From CAZGHF01 sp043797305 (lineage in GTDB: Bacteria; Patescibacteriota; Minisyncoccia; UBA6257; GWB1-50-10), in contig JAZDPW010000034.1 in the NCBI GenBank assembly GCA_043797305.1, positions 1-52,700 of the forward strand: DNA of 52,700 nucleotides, in the 5' to 3' direction. The stretch's first letter is position 1, and each line of letters begins with the position of its first letter. Below, piece by piece: positions 15,986 through 24,178 of this stretch. The position numbers and the translations under genes are program-made. The notes beneath the pieces were generated by a model. The model ran no database searches, was not told the DNA's origin, and worked only from the letters and a program-made list of their open reading frames with translations.

Positions 15986-17026
15986 CTAATCTATCAATCG
16001 GCTAATATCCTGAACGGTTATCAAGACCATGAGAACTAAAAGAAGAATGAAGCCAAAAGCGTTAATGGCAGTTTGAACTCTCCGGGAAATCGGTTTCATC
16101 CTGATTTTCTCGATGATAAGGAGGAGAAACCGGCCGCCGTCCAAAGCCGGAAAAGGAATGAGGTTCAAAACAGCGAGGTTCACTGAAATAAAAGCCATGA
16201 GTTCCAGGAGATAAACGAATCCCAGGGAACCGGCCTGAGAGGCGAGAGCAACGATGCCGACCGGTCCGGCGACAGTCTTAAGGACTTCCGGTTCGACTAC
16301 AAGTTTGAGAAAGAAATCGACAAAGCCCACCGCCACGAGCTTTAAAGTGGAAACCGTCGTTTCAAAACCTTTGATAAAACTTTTTCCCAATGACTCCCCC
16401 GCAAAGCCGACATCAACCAGACTTATTCCCAAGGGGCCCTGGCCTTCCGGAGGAATTTCCCTGCCTTCCAAACTTACGTTGAAAACGCTTTTCCCCCGCA
16501 TTATTTTTAGCTCCAGTGCTTCGGCGGGATTGGCGTTAACCAAACCGATGAATTCTCCGCTTGGAACCGGGTCAGCAAGAACAGTCTCCCCGCTTCTTGC
16601 TTCGAGAATCACATCGCCTTCCTTAATGTCGGCGGCATAAGCCGGCGAGTCGACTGATACCTGAGCGATAAAGAGGTGGTTGGGGGCGCCGGCGAAAAAA
16701 ACGGCGCTAAAAACAAGCCACCCCAAAACAACATTCATAAGAACTCCGGCGAGAACGATAACCGACCGGCGCCAAGCCGGCTCGGCCGAAAAACTGTCCG
16801 GCTCAGGCTCATCGCTGTCCTCGCCGAAAATTTTCACAAAACCGCCGAAAGGCAGGAGGTTCAAACTGTAAAGCGTCTCCCCGAATTTTCGGCCGAAAAG
16901 CCGCGGCGGGAAACCGAGCCCGAACTCTTCGACTTTCACGCCGAAAATTTTGGCGGCGGCAAAATGGCCGAACTCGTGGACAAGAATAAGAACCGACAAA
17001 CTGATTATGACGGCAACGACAATCAT
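15986..17026 (-). CDS. rseP: RseP-like site-2 zinc metalloprotease (M50)
   Basis: An inner-membrane protease that cuts substrates inside the bilayer. The 346-aa protein has HEFGH in its first membrane helix (residues 17-21), and the third metal ligand is in NLIPFPALDGGRF near the end. A single PDZ-like domain (DSPAYAADIKEGDVILEARSG) lies between, where E. coli RseP has two. The ATG overlaps the frr stop (ATGA), so the two are translationally coupled. Confidence 0.93.
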   Translation of the reverse strand: MIVVAVIISLSVLILVHEFGHFAAAKIFGVKVEEFGLGFPPRLFGRKFGETLYSLNLLPFGGFVKIFGEDSDEPEPDSFSAEPAWRRSVIVLAGVLMNVVLGWLVFSAVFFAGAPNHLFIAQVSVDSPAYAADIKEGDVILEARSGETVLADPVPSGEFIGLVNANPAEALELKIMRGKSVFNVSLEGREIPPEGQGPLGISLVDVGFAGESLGKSFIKGFETTVSTLKLVAVGFVDFFLKLVVEPEVLKTVAGPVGIVALASQAGSLGFVYLLELMAFISVNLAVLNLIPFPALDGGRFLLLIIEKIRMKPISRRVQTAINAFGFILLLVLMVLITVQDISRLID

Positions 17027-17580
17027 CCCCTTATTTCGCCCAGCTTTGCCTCAACGGATTTTTCGATATCTTCGTTTGCTCCGTCGGTTTCCTCCTGAAC
17101 TTTGCTTTTCAACTTGAATTTCCCGTCTTCGTCCAGATCACCTTCCGCCTCCACTTTTTGAATCGCTTTATTGGCCTCATCCCGAAAGTGACGAATTTGA
17201 ATGCGATAATTTTCGGCCACCTTTCTCACGTGCCTCACTAATTCTTCGCGTCTTTCTTCGGACAATTCCGGCAAACTGACTCTTACAATCATTCCGTCCG
17301 CCGAAGCGGATACTCCCAAGTCCGAGGCTTCAATGGCCTTCAAGATACCAACAATGGCTTCCTTGTCCCAAACCTGGACAACGATGTTCCGCGGCGGTTC
17401 AACACTCGTCGCTCCCACCTGCTTTAAGGGAACGGGTTGGCCGTAATAATTCACCTTCAAACCCTCAAGAATAGCCGGGTTGGGCCGGTTTGTCCTTACG
17501 CCTTGGAGTTCTTTCCGGAACGTTTCAAGAACGCTCACCTTTTTCTTTTTAAAATCCTCTAGGATAGTGTTTTCGTTCAT
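17023..17580 (-). CDS. frr: Ribosome recycling factor
   Basis: Works with EF-G to split post-termination ribosomes. It is 185 aa, the standard length. Family signatures include GVRTNRPNPAILEGLKVNYYGQPVPLKQ in the first third and LPELSEERREELVRHVRKVAENYRIQIRHFRDEANK in the second. The start overlaps the holB-like stop by four bases and the stop overlaps the rseP start. This embeds it in the murA-mreB-holB-frr-rseP block. Confidence 0.97.
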   Translation of the reverse strand: MNENTILEDFKKKKVSVLETFRKELQGVRTNRPNPAILEGLKVNYYGQPVPLKQVGATSVEPPRNIVVQVWDKEAIVGILKAIEASDLGVSASADGMIVRVSLPELSEERREELVRHVRKVAENYRIQIRHFRDEANKAIQKVEAEGDLDEDGKFKLKSKVQEETDGANEDIEKSVEAKLGEIRG

Positions 17581-18347
17581 CTCAAGATATATTCTATCGC
17601 TTTTCGCTGAAGGTTTTGATTCAAATTATAGCGCTGAATCGCCAGCTCTCGTTCCATAAGTATACTCAAAATCCTCGAGTTCTTTAAAACCCCCTTGAAA
17701 TAGAGGGAAATTATCTCGTTGGAAAGGTCCGTCAAAAGCTCGTCGTCCTTTTCTTCATTGGTTTTTCCGACAAGGTTCACCGCCCTTCCGATCCGGTTAA
17801 AAGACATGCGGGCGATTTCTTCGGCTTTCGATTCGGATATTTTGTAGCGTTCCATCAAAAACTTTTTGATTTCGGAAGCGGAGAAGGACCGGAAATAAAC
17901 CTGGGTTAGGCGGGAACGGAGAGGAGCGAAAAGAACCCGAACGTCCTGGGCGATAAAAATTATCATCGCATTCTCGGGCGGTTCCTCAACGATTTTGAGG
18001 AAAGCGCTCTCAGCCTCGGGTGTAAGCGTTTCAGCGTCCCTTATAATAGCGAGCCGCTTCGGCGATTTGAAAGGTTTGCCGAAAAGAAACGATTTTACTT
18101 CCCTTGCGGCATCGACGCCGATTTTCCCTTTCTCGTCGGGCAGAAAAATCCGCGAATCGATAAGCGGCGCTTCCTCACCGAGCGGCGAAAAGTCGAATTT
18201 ACCGGATTCGAGAAAAGAAGCGAGAGCGCGAGCGAATTGAAATTTGCCTATTCCGGAGTAACCGTAAAAAAGATAAGCGTGGCTCAAGCTGTCCGACTCG
18301 GCGAGCCGGCAAAACAGTTTTCTTTTATCCTCATGGCCGTAGAACAT
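17577..18347 (-). CDS. holB: DNA polymerase III delta' subunit-like clamp-loader protein
   Basis: Clamp-loader AAA+ protein that helps place the sliding clamp on DNA. I start it at the ATG 18347-18345, which shares one base with the mreB stop (TGATG), giving 256 aa. The P-loop-like GYSGIGKFQFA lacks the usual Ser/Thr after GK, as expected for a non-hydrolysing delta'. Sensor-like segments follow (EESAFLKIVEEPPENAMIIFI near 110, and RSRLTQVYFRSFSASEI, an SRC-like arginine-finger region with Ser-Arg-Leu). The zinc module of many DnaX/delta' proteins is not seen. Confidence 0.8.
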   Translation of the reverse strand: MFYGHEDKRKLFCRLAESDSLSHAYLFYGYSGIGKFQFARALASFLESGKFDFSPLGEEAPLIDSRIFLPDEKGKIGVDAAREVKSFLFGKPFKSPKRLAIIRDAETLTPEAESAFLKIVEEPPENAMIIFIAQDVRVLFAPLRSRLTQVYFRSFSASEIKKFLMERYKISESKAEEIARMSFNRIGRAVNLVGKTNEEKDDELLTDLSNEIISLYFKGVLKNSRILSILMERELAIQRYNLNQNLQRKAIEYILR

Positions 18348-19354
18348 CAGTGTTTGCTGAGCAACGTCCGCTTGTAAACGTCCAAATGCCCCAGGACGGT
18401 GGCGGTGCCGCGACTCACGCAAAAAATCGCATCCGCCGCGGTGTAGGCGCTCACTCCCAAGGAGCGCTTGAAAAAATCTTCCATATTCCGGAGCTGGGCA
18501 CTGCCGCCCGAAAGAATCATTCCCTTTTCCATAATGTCGGCGGCAAGTTCCGGCGGCGTAACGTTGAAAACGGACTGGACCGTATCCATGATTTCAAGAA
18601 GATGGGGATTTATGGCTTCGGCTACTTCGGTCGAAGAAACAACAAGGTCGCGAGGAAGACCGGAAGGCAAGTCCCGGCCTCTTATTTTCATTTCAAGCTT
18701 ATTGCGATTAGGCAGAGCGGTACCAACGCCGATTTTTATGTTCTCGGCCGTTCCTTCGCCTATGGCGAGCCCGTATTTCTTCTTGATGTATTCGGTAATA
18801 GCCTGGTCAAAACGATTGCCGGCCACCCGTAAACTCGCCCAAGTCACTATGCCGCCTAATGAAATCACCGCCACCTCGGTGGTGCCGCCGCCGATATTTA
18901 CCACCATGTTCCCTTCGGAAGAATGGATGGGGATACCCGCTCCCAAGGCGGCAAGAAGCGGCTCTTTGACAAGATAAACCTCTTTCGCTCCGGCTTCCCG
19001 GGCAGCGTTGTAAACCGCCCGGTATTCGGTCGAGGTGATGCCGGCCGGCACGGAAATAACCACTTCGGGCTTGAAAAAGTTAAAAGGACCGACGCTCTTG
19101 CCGATGAAATATTTCAGCATTGCCTGAGTGACGTAATACTCGGCAATGACGCCGTCTTTTAAAGGCTTGTAAGTTACGATATTGTCGGGCGTCCGGCCAA
19201 CCATTTCTTTCGCCTCCTGTCCGACCGCCAAAACGGTGTTGTCGGGTTTCCGGAGAGCGACAACAGTCGGTTCATTGATTACTATCCCCTTATCGGGAAG
19301 GAAAACCAACGTGTTGGTCGTACCCAAATCAATTCCTATTTTCCTGATAAACAT
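18347..19354 (-). CDS. mreB: Rod-shape actin homologue MreB
   Basis: An actin-fold ATPase forming membrane-bound filaments that guide cell-wall synthesis. It is 335 aa, full length. The phosphate-1 loop is GIDLGTTNTLVFLPDKGIV at residues 8-26. The family segments EYYVTQAMLKYFIG, VVNIGGGTTEVAVISLGGIV and ILSGGSAQLRNMEDFF are all present. It lies directly after murA, consistent with a wall/shape block. Confidence 0.97.
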   Translation of the reverse strand: MFIRKIGIDLGTTNTLVFLPDKGIVINEPTVVALRKPDNTVLAVGQEAKEMVGRTPDNIVTYKPLKDGVIAEYYVTQAMLKYFIGKSVGPFNFFKPEVVISVPAGITSTEYRAVYNAAREAGAKEVYLVKEPLLAALGAGIPIHSSEGNMVVNIGGGTTEVAVISLGGIVTWASLRVAGNRFDQAITEYIKKKYGLAIGEGTAENIKIGVGTALPNRNKLEMKIRGRDLPSGLPRDLVVSSTEVAEAINPHLLEIMDTVQSVFNVTPPELAADIMEKGMILSGGSAQLRNMEDFFKRSLGVSAYTAADAIFCVSRGTATVLGHLDVYKRTLLSKH

Positions 19355-19360
19355 TTTAAA

Positions 19361-20650
19361 TTATTCAACTCGTTTAATACTTGCTCCCAAATATTTCAAT
19401 CTTTCGTCAATTCTCTCGTAACCGCGGTCTATTTCCTCCACGCCCGAAATTTCGGATTCTCCTTCGGCAATCAAAGCCGCCGTAAGATGAGCCATCCCCG
19501 CTCTCAAGTCCGGCACCTCAAGACGGGCTCCCCGAAGAGGCGTCGGTCCCTGAATTTCGGCTCGATGGGGAAACTTGCCGGCAAAACGGCAATTCGAACC
19601 AAGACAATCTTTTGTTACTTTAATATTTGCTCCCATCAAATTCAAGTCCTTGGTGTAACCTAAACGGTCTTCGTAAATCGTCTCGTGAATTTCCGAAAGG
19701 CCGTCAGCTTGAGTGAGAAGAATGGCAAGCGGCTGTTGCCAGTCGGTCATAAATCCGGGATGGGTATCGGTTTCGATTTTGGTTGACTTCAATTTGCCGG
19801 CCCGCCAAAACCTGATGCCGTCATCCCTGACTTCATAGTCGCCGCCAACCCGCCGGAGGGTATTTAAGAAAGTTATGAGGTGCTCTTGGATCGCGTCTTT
19901 TACGAAAATGTCGCCGTCGGTCGCGATGGCAAGAACGGCAAAAGAAACCGCCTCGTTCCGGTCGGGCATTATCCTGTGCTTCACCCCCCGCAAGTGGCTT
20001 ACGCCATCTATCCGGATTATCCGGTCGGCGCCGAGCTCGATGATTCCCCCCATTTTCTGCAAAAACTTGATTAAATCCATGATTTCCGGTTCAAGAGCCG
20101 CGTTTCTAATCACGGTTTTCCCCTTGGCCAAAACCGAGGCCAGAAGCGCGTTTTCGGTGGCACCAACCGAAGGAAAACGCAGGGTGATTTCCGAACCGTG
20201 CAGGCCGTTCGGAGCCGATGCCTTATAGGAATTTTCCGAAACGGTAATTTCGGCGCCGAGAAGTTTCAGTGCCTCAAGGTGAATGTCAACGGGCCGGGCG
20301 CCAATTTTGTCGCCGCCTACCACCGGCACTTCGGCCATCCCCTTGCGGGCAAGAAGCGGACCTAAAGCCAAAATAGGCAGCCGATTGCGGCGGGTAAGAG
20401 ACCGGACTTCGGTACTTTTAATGACCGGCGTTTTGATGGAAACGGTGTTGCCGTCTTTTAAAACTTCGCTGCCGAGTTCTTCGCAAAGACCGATGGTGAT
20501 TGCCGTATCGCCTATCAGCGGAAAGTTTTCCAAAATCGAGGTTTCGTCGGAAAGAATCGAAGCAACCAAAAGCTTGGTCGCGGCGTTCTTCGCGCCGGCG
20601 AGCTTTATCTCGCCCTTCAACGGTTGCTTGCCCCTGACAATAAAGTTCAC
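19361..20650 (-). CDS. murA: UDP-GlcNAc 1-carboxyvinyltransferase MurA, Asp in place of active-site Cys
   Basis: First committed step of peptidoglycan synthesis (adds enolpyruvate from PEP to UDP-GlcNAc), cytosolic. It is 429 aa, the usual length. It has LAGAKNAATKLLVASILSD at the start, and Lys21-Asn22 fit the UDP-GlcNAc site. The active-site loop reads VVGGDKIGARPVD, so Asp114 replaces the fosfomycin-targeted Cys (E. coli Cys115); a C-terminal PDLRAG motif is present. The start codon is GTG (20650-20648), whose last two bases on the plus strand belong to the terminal repeat of the 20649-20782 element. Confidence 0.95.
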   Translation of the reverse strand: MNFIVRGKQPLKGEIKLAGAKNAATKLLVASILSDETSILENFPLIGDTAITIGLCEELGSEVLKDGNTVSIKTPVIKSTEVRSLTRRNRLPILALGPLLARKGMAEVPVVGGDKIGARPVDIHLEALKLLGAEITVSENSYKASAPNGLHGSEITLRFPSVGATENALLASVLAKGKTVIRNAALEPEIMDLIKFLQKMGGIIELGADRIIRIDGVSHLRGVKHRIMPDRNEAVSFAVLAIATDGDIFVKDAIQEHLITFLNTLRRVGGDYEVRDDGIRFWRAGKLKSTKIETDTHPGFMTDWQQPLAILLTQADGLSEIHETIYEDRLGYTKDLNLMGANIKVTKDCLGSNCRFAGKFPHRAEIQGPTPLRGARLEVPDLRAGMAHLTAALIAEGESEISGVEEIDRGYERIDERLKYLGASIKRVE

Positions 20651-20782
20651 CCCGTTAGAAGTCTGTTTTTAATATTTGACCTTGTCATATTGGTGAATAT
20701 ATTAACTTGTTTGATTTTTTCCGTCAGCGCCGCGCATAAAAATTTCGTTGAAATTTTTAGTGCCTTGGACTTCTAACGGGGT
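20649..20782. repeat. Structured inverted-repeat element, copy 1
   Basis: A 134-bp element bounded by a 15-base arm accccgttagaagtc (20649-20663) and its exact reverse complement (20768-20782). Near the right end a 13-bp hairpin (20734-20763, loop gtt, one bulge) sits four bases before the right arm. The dinucleotide tc flanks both ends (20647-20648 and 20783-20784), as in a 2-bp target duplication. A second copy with the same plan but a different centre lies at 49708-49838. Confidence 0.8.
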
Positions 20783-20828
20783 TCATTGTTATTACCTCGT
20801 TCCTCCAGTATACTATTCGGAAACCTTC

Positions 20829-22187
20829 ATGAAAAGACGCCTCCGGAACATCTTATTCGCGACCTTTGTTTTGCTCTTCGTGCTTGTCGGAGGTTATCTC
20901 ATTTTTATCGCCCAGGGCTTTGTCGTGAATTTCGACGATTTCAGGATTGAAAAAACCGGCGCCATTTTCCTGAAATTTACGCCCCGGGATGCGGTCCTCT
21001 CGATAAACGGCGAGGAAACCGATTACAGCCAGGGTGGTTTCTTGGAATCGTCCGGCGTCATTATAAAAAACCTCGCTCCCGGTTCATACCGCCTCAATCT
21101 TTCCAAAAACGATTATCACGCCTGGGAAAAAAACCTGGAAGTTCAGTCGGGGCTCATCACCTCCGAAAGCCACGTTAATTTGTGGCCGAAAAATCTGCCC
21201 GAGGAAACGGTGATAGAACAAAACGTCAAAGATTTCTGGCTTACCGGAGAGGGTGTTATCCATAAAAACGGCGATAATCGGCTGATTTTCAACGATCTTA
21301 TGATAAGAGGAGAAAATGTTTTTCTCTCCGCCCCCGAATCGAAAATTCTGATTACGGAAGAGGGAGAAGAACATTTCCTCGTTGACCTCAAGGATCCACG
21401 CTCGGCCGTAAATCTCTCCCATCTTTTCAATTCCCTCAAACAACGGCAGCTTGCCCTTGCCGGCGCCGTCCCCATAACCGACGTTCTCTTTCACCCTTTC
21501 AGCCCGAATAAAATAGTAATCGTCAGTAAGACTTCTCTCTACACGATTGACGTCGAAAAAGTCCAAATCGAGAAACTTGTCACTCTGGAAGAGATAAAAT
21601 CGGTGGCTTTGAGCACAAGCGACGCCTTTATCATCGACGGAAACGACAATCTGGCGATTATAAACCTTCTTTTAAAAACTTCGCTCCACGAGACGACAAA
21701 GATAGGGCCGACAAGGGGTTTTACGACCAATTCCGACGGCACAAGCGTCTTTATCCTCACCCCGGAGAACGAGCTTAAGATTTACAGGCGTTCTTCCGGC
21801 AAAATCGACACTCTCGCCACCAACGTCAGAGAATTTGAAATTTCTCCCGAAGAGAAAAGAGTTGCCGTTATAACATACGGCAACGAACTCGAGATTGCCT
21901 ATTCCGAAAACTTCGAAGGAGACATAAAAAACGAAGCCGGGACAATCGTTAAAATCCCGGATGCGTTTCAGGGAAATATCAAAAGTGTCGGCTGGTTTGC
22001 CGACTTGCCGAACTATTTAATATTTCTCGAGAACGGCAACCTGACCGTTCAGGAAATCGACACGAGGGTTCCCGTAAACCGCCACCTTCTTATCACTGGA
22101 GTCCTTAACTACGAAACGGAAGATAAAAATATATATATCCTGAAAGACAGCGGCGAGCTTACCGTTTCCGCCATCCCGACGTCTTAG
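20829..22187 (+). CDS. Membrane-anchored PEGA-domain protein with propeller-like repeats
   Basis: Unknown function; probably exposed outside the membrane. I start at ATG 20829 (MKRRLRNILFA), since the upstream in-frame codons lie in the repeat element; this gives 452 aa. One N-terminal membrane segment (residues 9-27) is followed by a PEGA domain (LAPGSYRLNLSKNDYHAWEKNLEVQSG, about 79-105). The remaining 330 residues are beta-rich with repeated short strands (VFILTPENELKIYRR, VAVITYGNELEIAY), resembling a degenerate beta-propeller. A TATACT box lies 14 bases upstream of the ATG. PEGA domains are usually linked to cell-surface or wall binding. Confidence 0.72.
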   Translation: MKRRLRNILFATFVLLFVLVGGYLIFIAQGFVVNFDDFRIEKTGAIFLKFTPRDAVLSINGEETDYSQGGFLESSGVIIKNLAPGSYRLNLSKNDYHAWEKNLEVQSGLITSESHVNLWPKNLPEETVIEQNVKDFWLTGEGVIHKNGDNRLIFNDLMIRGENVFLSAPESKILITEEGEEHFLVDLKDPRSAVNLSHLFNSLKQRQLALAGAVPITDVLFHPFSPNKIVIVSKTSLYTIDVEKVQIEKLVTLEEIKSVALSTSDAFIIDGNDNLAIINLLLKTSLHETTKIGPTRGFTTNSDGTSVFILTPENELKIYRRSSGKIDTLATNVREFEISPEEKRVAVITYGNELEIAYSENFEGDIKNEAGTIVKIPDAFQGNIKSVGWFADLPNYLIFLENGNLTVQEIDTRVPVNRHLLITGVLNYETEDKNIYILKDSGELTVSAIPTS

Positions 22188-22193
22188 TCGGGA
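22174..22193 (+). terminator. Hairpin at the stop codon of the PEGA gene
   Basis: Arms tcccgac and gtcggga (7 bp) enclose a six-base loop that holds the tail of the coding sequence; the TAG stop lies at its edge. There is no T run, so termination is only possible. The downstream 36 bases separate it from the convergent rpsI. Confidence 0.35.
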
Positions 22194-22229
22194 CTCGCGA
22201 CCTCGCGAAGCGAGCGTCGGAGCTGCTGC

Positions 22230-22691
22230 TCATCTTTTTCTCCACTGCTGTGGACGGCGGGCCTTGCGAAGGCCGGGTTTCTTTCTCTCAACCATCCGCG
22301 GGTCGCGGGTAAGATATCCAAAAGCCTTGAGACGAGGTCTTAAACTCGAGTCAAACAAAATAAGAGCCCGAGAAATTCCCAAACGTATTGCTTCGGCTTG
22401 AGACGGGAGGCCGCCGCCACCAACCTTAGCGGTCGTTTTGATACCAACAAGGGTCAGTTTTTCAAAAGGAGATACAATGACCCCCTGTTCTTTTTTCATC
22501 GGAAAATACTTTTCAAGCTCCTTACCGTTTACCGAAATATCATTTTTACCGCTCTTTACCGCGGGAAAAATTCTCACTCTTGCCACGGCGGTCTTTCTCC
22601 GACCTACGGCTTCGAAATAACGCTCGGTCTTTGCTCCCGGCACCTTTACGGTTTTCGCCGGCTTTTTTGTTTTGATTGTTTTTGGAGGCAT
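22230..22691 (-). CDS. rpsI: Ribosomal protein uS9
   Basis: Small-subunit protein whose C-terminal tail reaches the P-site tRNA. The 153-aa form has a Lys- and Pro-rich N-terminal extension of about 25 residues (KTIKTKKPAKTVKVPG). The conserved core begins YFEAVGRRKTAVARVRIFP, then GGGLPSQAEAIRLGISRAL and RDPRMVERKKPGLRKARR, and it ends in the basic tail ...QQWRKR. It follows rplM by two bases. Confidence 0.97.
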   Translation of the reverse strand: MPPKTIKTKKPAKTVKVPGAKTERYFEAVGRRKTAVARVRIFPAVKSGKNDISVNGKELEKYFPMKKEQGVIVSPFEKLTLVGIKTTAKVGGGGLPSQAEAIRLGISRALILFDSSLRPRLKAFGYLTRDPRMVERKKPGLRKARRPQQWRKR

Positions 22692-22693
22692 GT

Positions 22694-23032
22694 TTATTCA
22701 ATAACCAATTTTTTCATCCTTTTCTTCAGCAATCTGTTTTTTGGAAGCATAAGCCGCACCGCGTTTTGAAGAACCCAATTCGGTTTTTTCTCAAAAACTT
22801 CTTCGTAGGTTCTTTTCTTAAGGTGGCCTAAGGGACCGGTGTGGCGATAATAAACTTTTTCTTCGGACTTCCGGCCGCTTATCACCATGCTCTTTATGTT
22901 TTTCACGACAACTTCGTCGTTACCTTCAAGACGCGGCTCGTAAGCCGGACTTTTCTTGCCCTGAAGAATCACCGCTATTTCCGATGCCAGCCGACCCAAT
23001 TTTTTTCCTTTGGCGTCAATTGTGTATTTCAT
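22694..23032 (-). CDS. rplM: Ribosomal protein uL13
   Basis: Early-assembling large-subunit protein. At 112 aa it is shorter than E. coli L13 (142 aa), with the C-terminal region trimmed. Family marks are IDAKGKKLGRLASEIAVILQGK at the N-terminus and YRHTGPLGHLKKRTYEEVFEKKP followed by AVRLMLPKNRLLKKRMKKL. It is paired with rpsI as usual and follows rplQ. Confidence 0.95.
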   Translation of the reverse strand: MKYTIDAKGKKLGRLASEIAVILQGKKSPAYEPRLEGNDEVVVKNIKSMVISGRKSEEKVYYRHTGPLGHLKKRTYEEVFEKKPNWVLQNAVRLMLPKNRLLKKRMKKLVIE

Positions 23033-23037
23033 GTTGT

Positions 23038-23388
23038 CTAAACAAATTCTATAACGGCCATTTTCGCCCCATCGCTCTTTCTGGTTTTCAAATGTTTTAA
23101 AATCCGGGTATAACCGCCTTTTCTTTCCTTATAGCGCGGAGCGATATCGTTGTAGAGTTTGTAAGCCATGGACTTCGGAAGGTTTTTGAGAAGCAGGCGC
23201 AAACCGGCGAGATCCTGGCTCTTGCCGTAAGTCACCAAACGGTCAACGAACATCTTGATTTCCTTTGCCCGTGCTTCGGTAGTAAAAATCCGCCCGTCCC
23301 GCACGAGATTATTGGCGAGCACTTTTAAAAAAGAGCGACGGGCGCTCTTTTTGCGGCCAAACTTCCTTCCCTTCTTTTGGTGCCTCAT
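23038..23388 (-). CDS. rplQ: Ribosomal protein bL17
   Basis: Large-subunit protein near the exit tunnel. It is 116 aa. It opens MRHQKKGRKFGRKKSARRSFLKVLANNLV, the L17 signature, and ends GGYTRILKHLKTRKSDGAKMAVIEF. It lies between rpoA and rplM, as in many bacterial alpha operons. Confidence 0.97.
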   Translation of the reverse strand: MRHQKKGRKFGRKKSARRSFLKVLANNLVRDGRIFTTEARAKEIKMFVDRLVTYGKSQDLAGLRLLLKNLPKSMAYKLYNDIAPRYKERKGGYTRILKHLKTRKSDGAKMAVIEFV

Positions 23389-23395
23389 ACGCGAC

Positions 23396-24172
23396 TTAGG
23401 AACTTTTCTTGGACCTTCCTCTTTTCTTTTTCTCGGTCTCTTTCTTGCCTTTCGACTCGTCCATAACCTCGACTTTCGTCACCTCCACCAAGGAAACCTT
23501 TTCAAAGTGGTCCTTCAAGATGTTGGCTGCTTTGTGAATCGCCTCCGAGGGACTGATGGACCCGTCGGTTTCAATCCTGATTTTCAGACAATTGTAATCG
23601 GTGCGATCGCCGACTCTCATGTTCTCAACCGAAAATTCAACTTGCTCCACCGGAGAAAAAATGGCGTCGAGAACAATAGTGCCGATGTTAAGCCGTTCCA
23701 GGCGCCTCGATTCGGCCGGAACATAACCCAAGCCCTTTTCAACGATAAGCTCCATGTCGAGCTCGGCGTTTTTCTTGGTAAGTGTGGCTAAGTGCAAATC
23801 GGGGTTCACCACTTTTACGAGGGTGGTGGACTCGATGTCGCTCGCTTTCACTTCCCGCTCGCCTTTTACCGTTAATTTCAGCGTTTGGGGCTCGTCGGCG
23901 AGAAAATGAAACCTTACTTTTTTGAGATTCAAAATGAACTCAACCACATCCTCCGTCATTCCGGGAATGGTTGAAAACTCGTGGTCGGCACCTTTTACCT
24001 TAATTTGAGTAATGGCGGCGCCGGGCAGCGACGAAAGCAAAACCCGCCTCAGAGCGTTAACCAGGGTTACGCCGTAACCGGTGTAGAGACCCTCGATGTG
24101 AAAAACTCCGGACTTTTCGTCCTCGGAAACTTTCTTGACTTTTAACGTTTCGCTGAAATAAGAATATTTCAT
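23396..24172 (-). CDS. rpoA: RNA polymerase alpha subunit without C-terminal domain
   Basis: Scaffold subunit for RNA polymerase assembly. Only 258 aa (E. coli: 329). The N-terminal domain is complete: FHIEGLYTGYGVTLVNALRRVLLSSLPGAAITQIK (residues 25-59), TTLVKVVNPDLHLATL, YVPAESRR, and VEFSVENMRVGDRTDYNCLKIRIETDGSISPSEAIHKAANIL. The DNA-binding alpha-CTD is missing; instead there is a Lys/Glu-rich tail of about 30 residues. Alpha-CTD contacts with UP elements and activators should therefore be absent. Confidence 0.96.
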   Translation of the reverse strand: MKYSYFSETLKVKKVSEDEKSGVFHIEGLYTGYGVTLVNALRRVLLSSLPGAAITQIKVKGADHEFSTIPGMTEDVVEFILNLKKVRFHFLADEPQTLKLTVKGEREVKASDIESTTLVKVVNPDLHLATLTKKNAELDMELIVEKGLGYVPAESRRLERLNIGTIVLDAIFSPVEQVEFSVENMRVGDRTDYNCLKIRIETDGSISPSEAIHKAANILKDHFEKVSLVEVTKVEVMDESKGKKETEKKKRGRSKKSS

Positions 24173-24178
24173 GAAATT

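Noticed and set aside
18347..18422. Longer N-terminus for the delta'-like protein (25 extra residues)
   Set aside because: It would overlap mreB by 76 bases and the extra residues are an antiphase reading of mreB; the TGATG junction gives the family-typical start.
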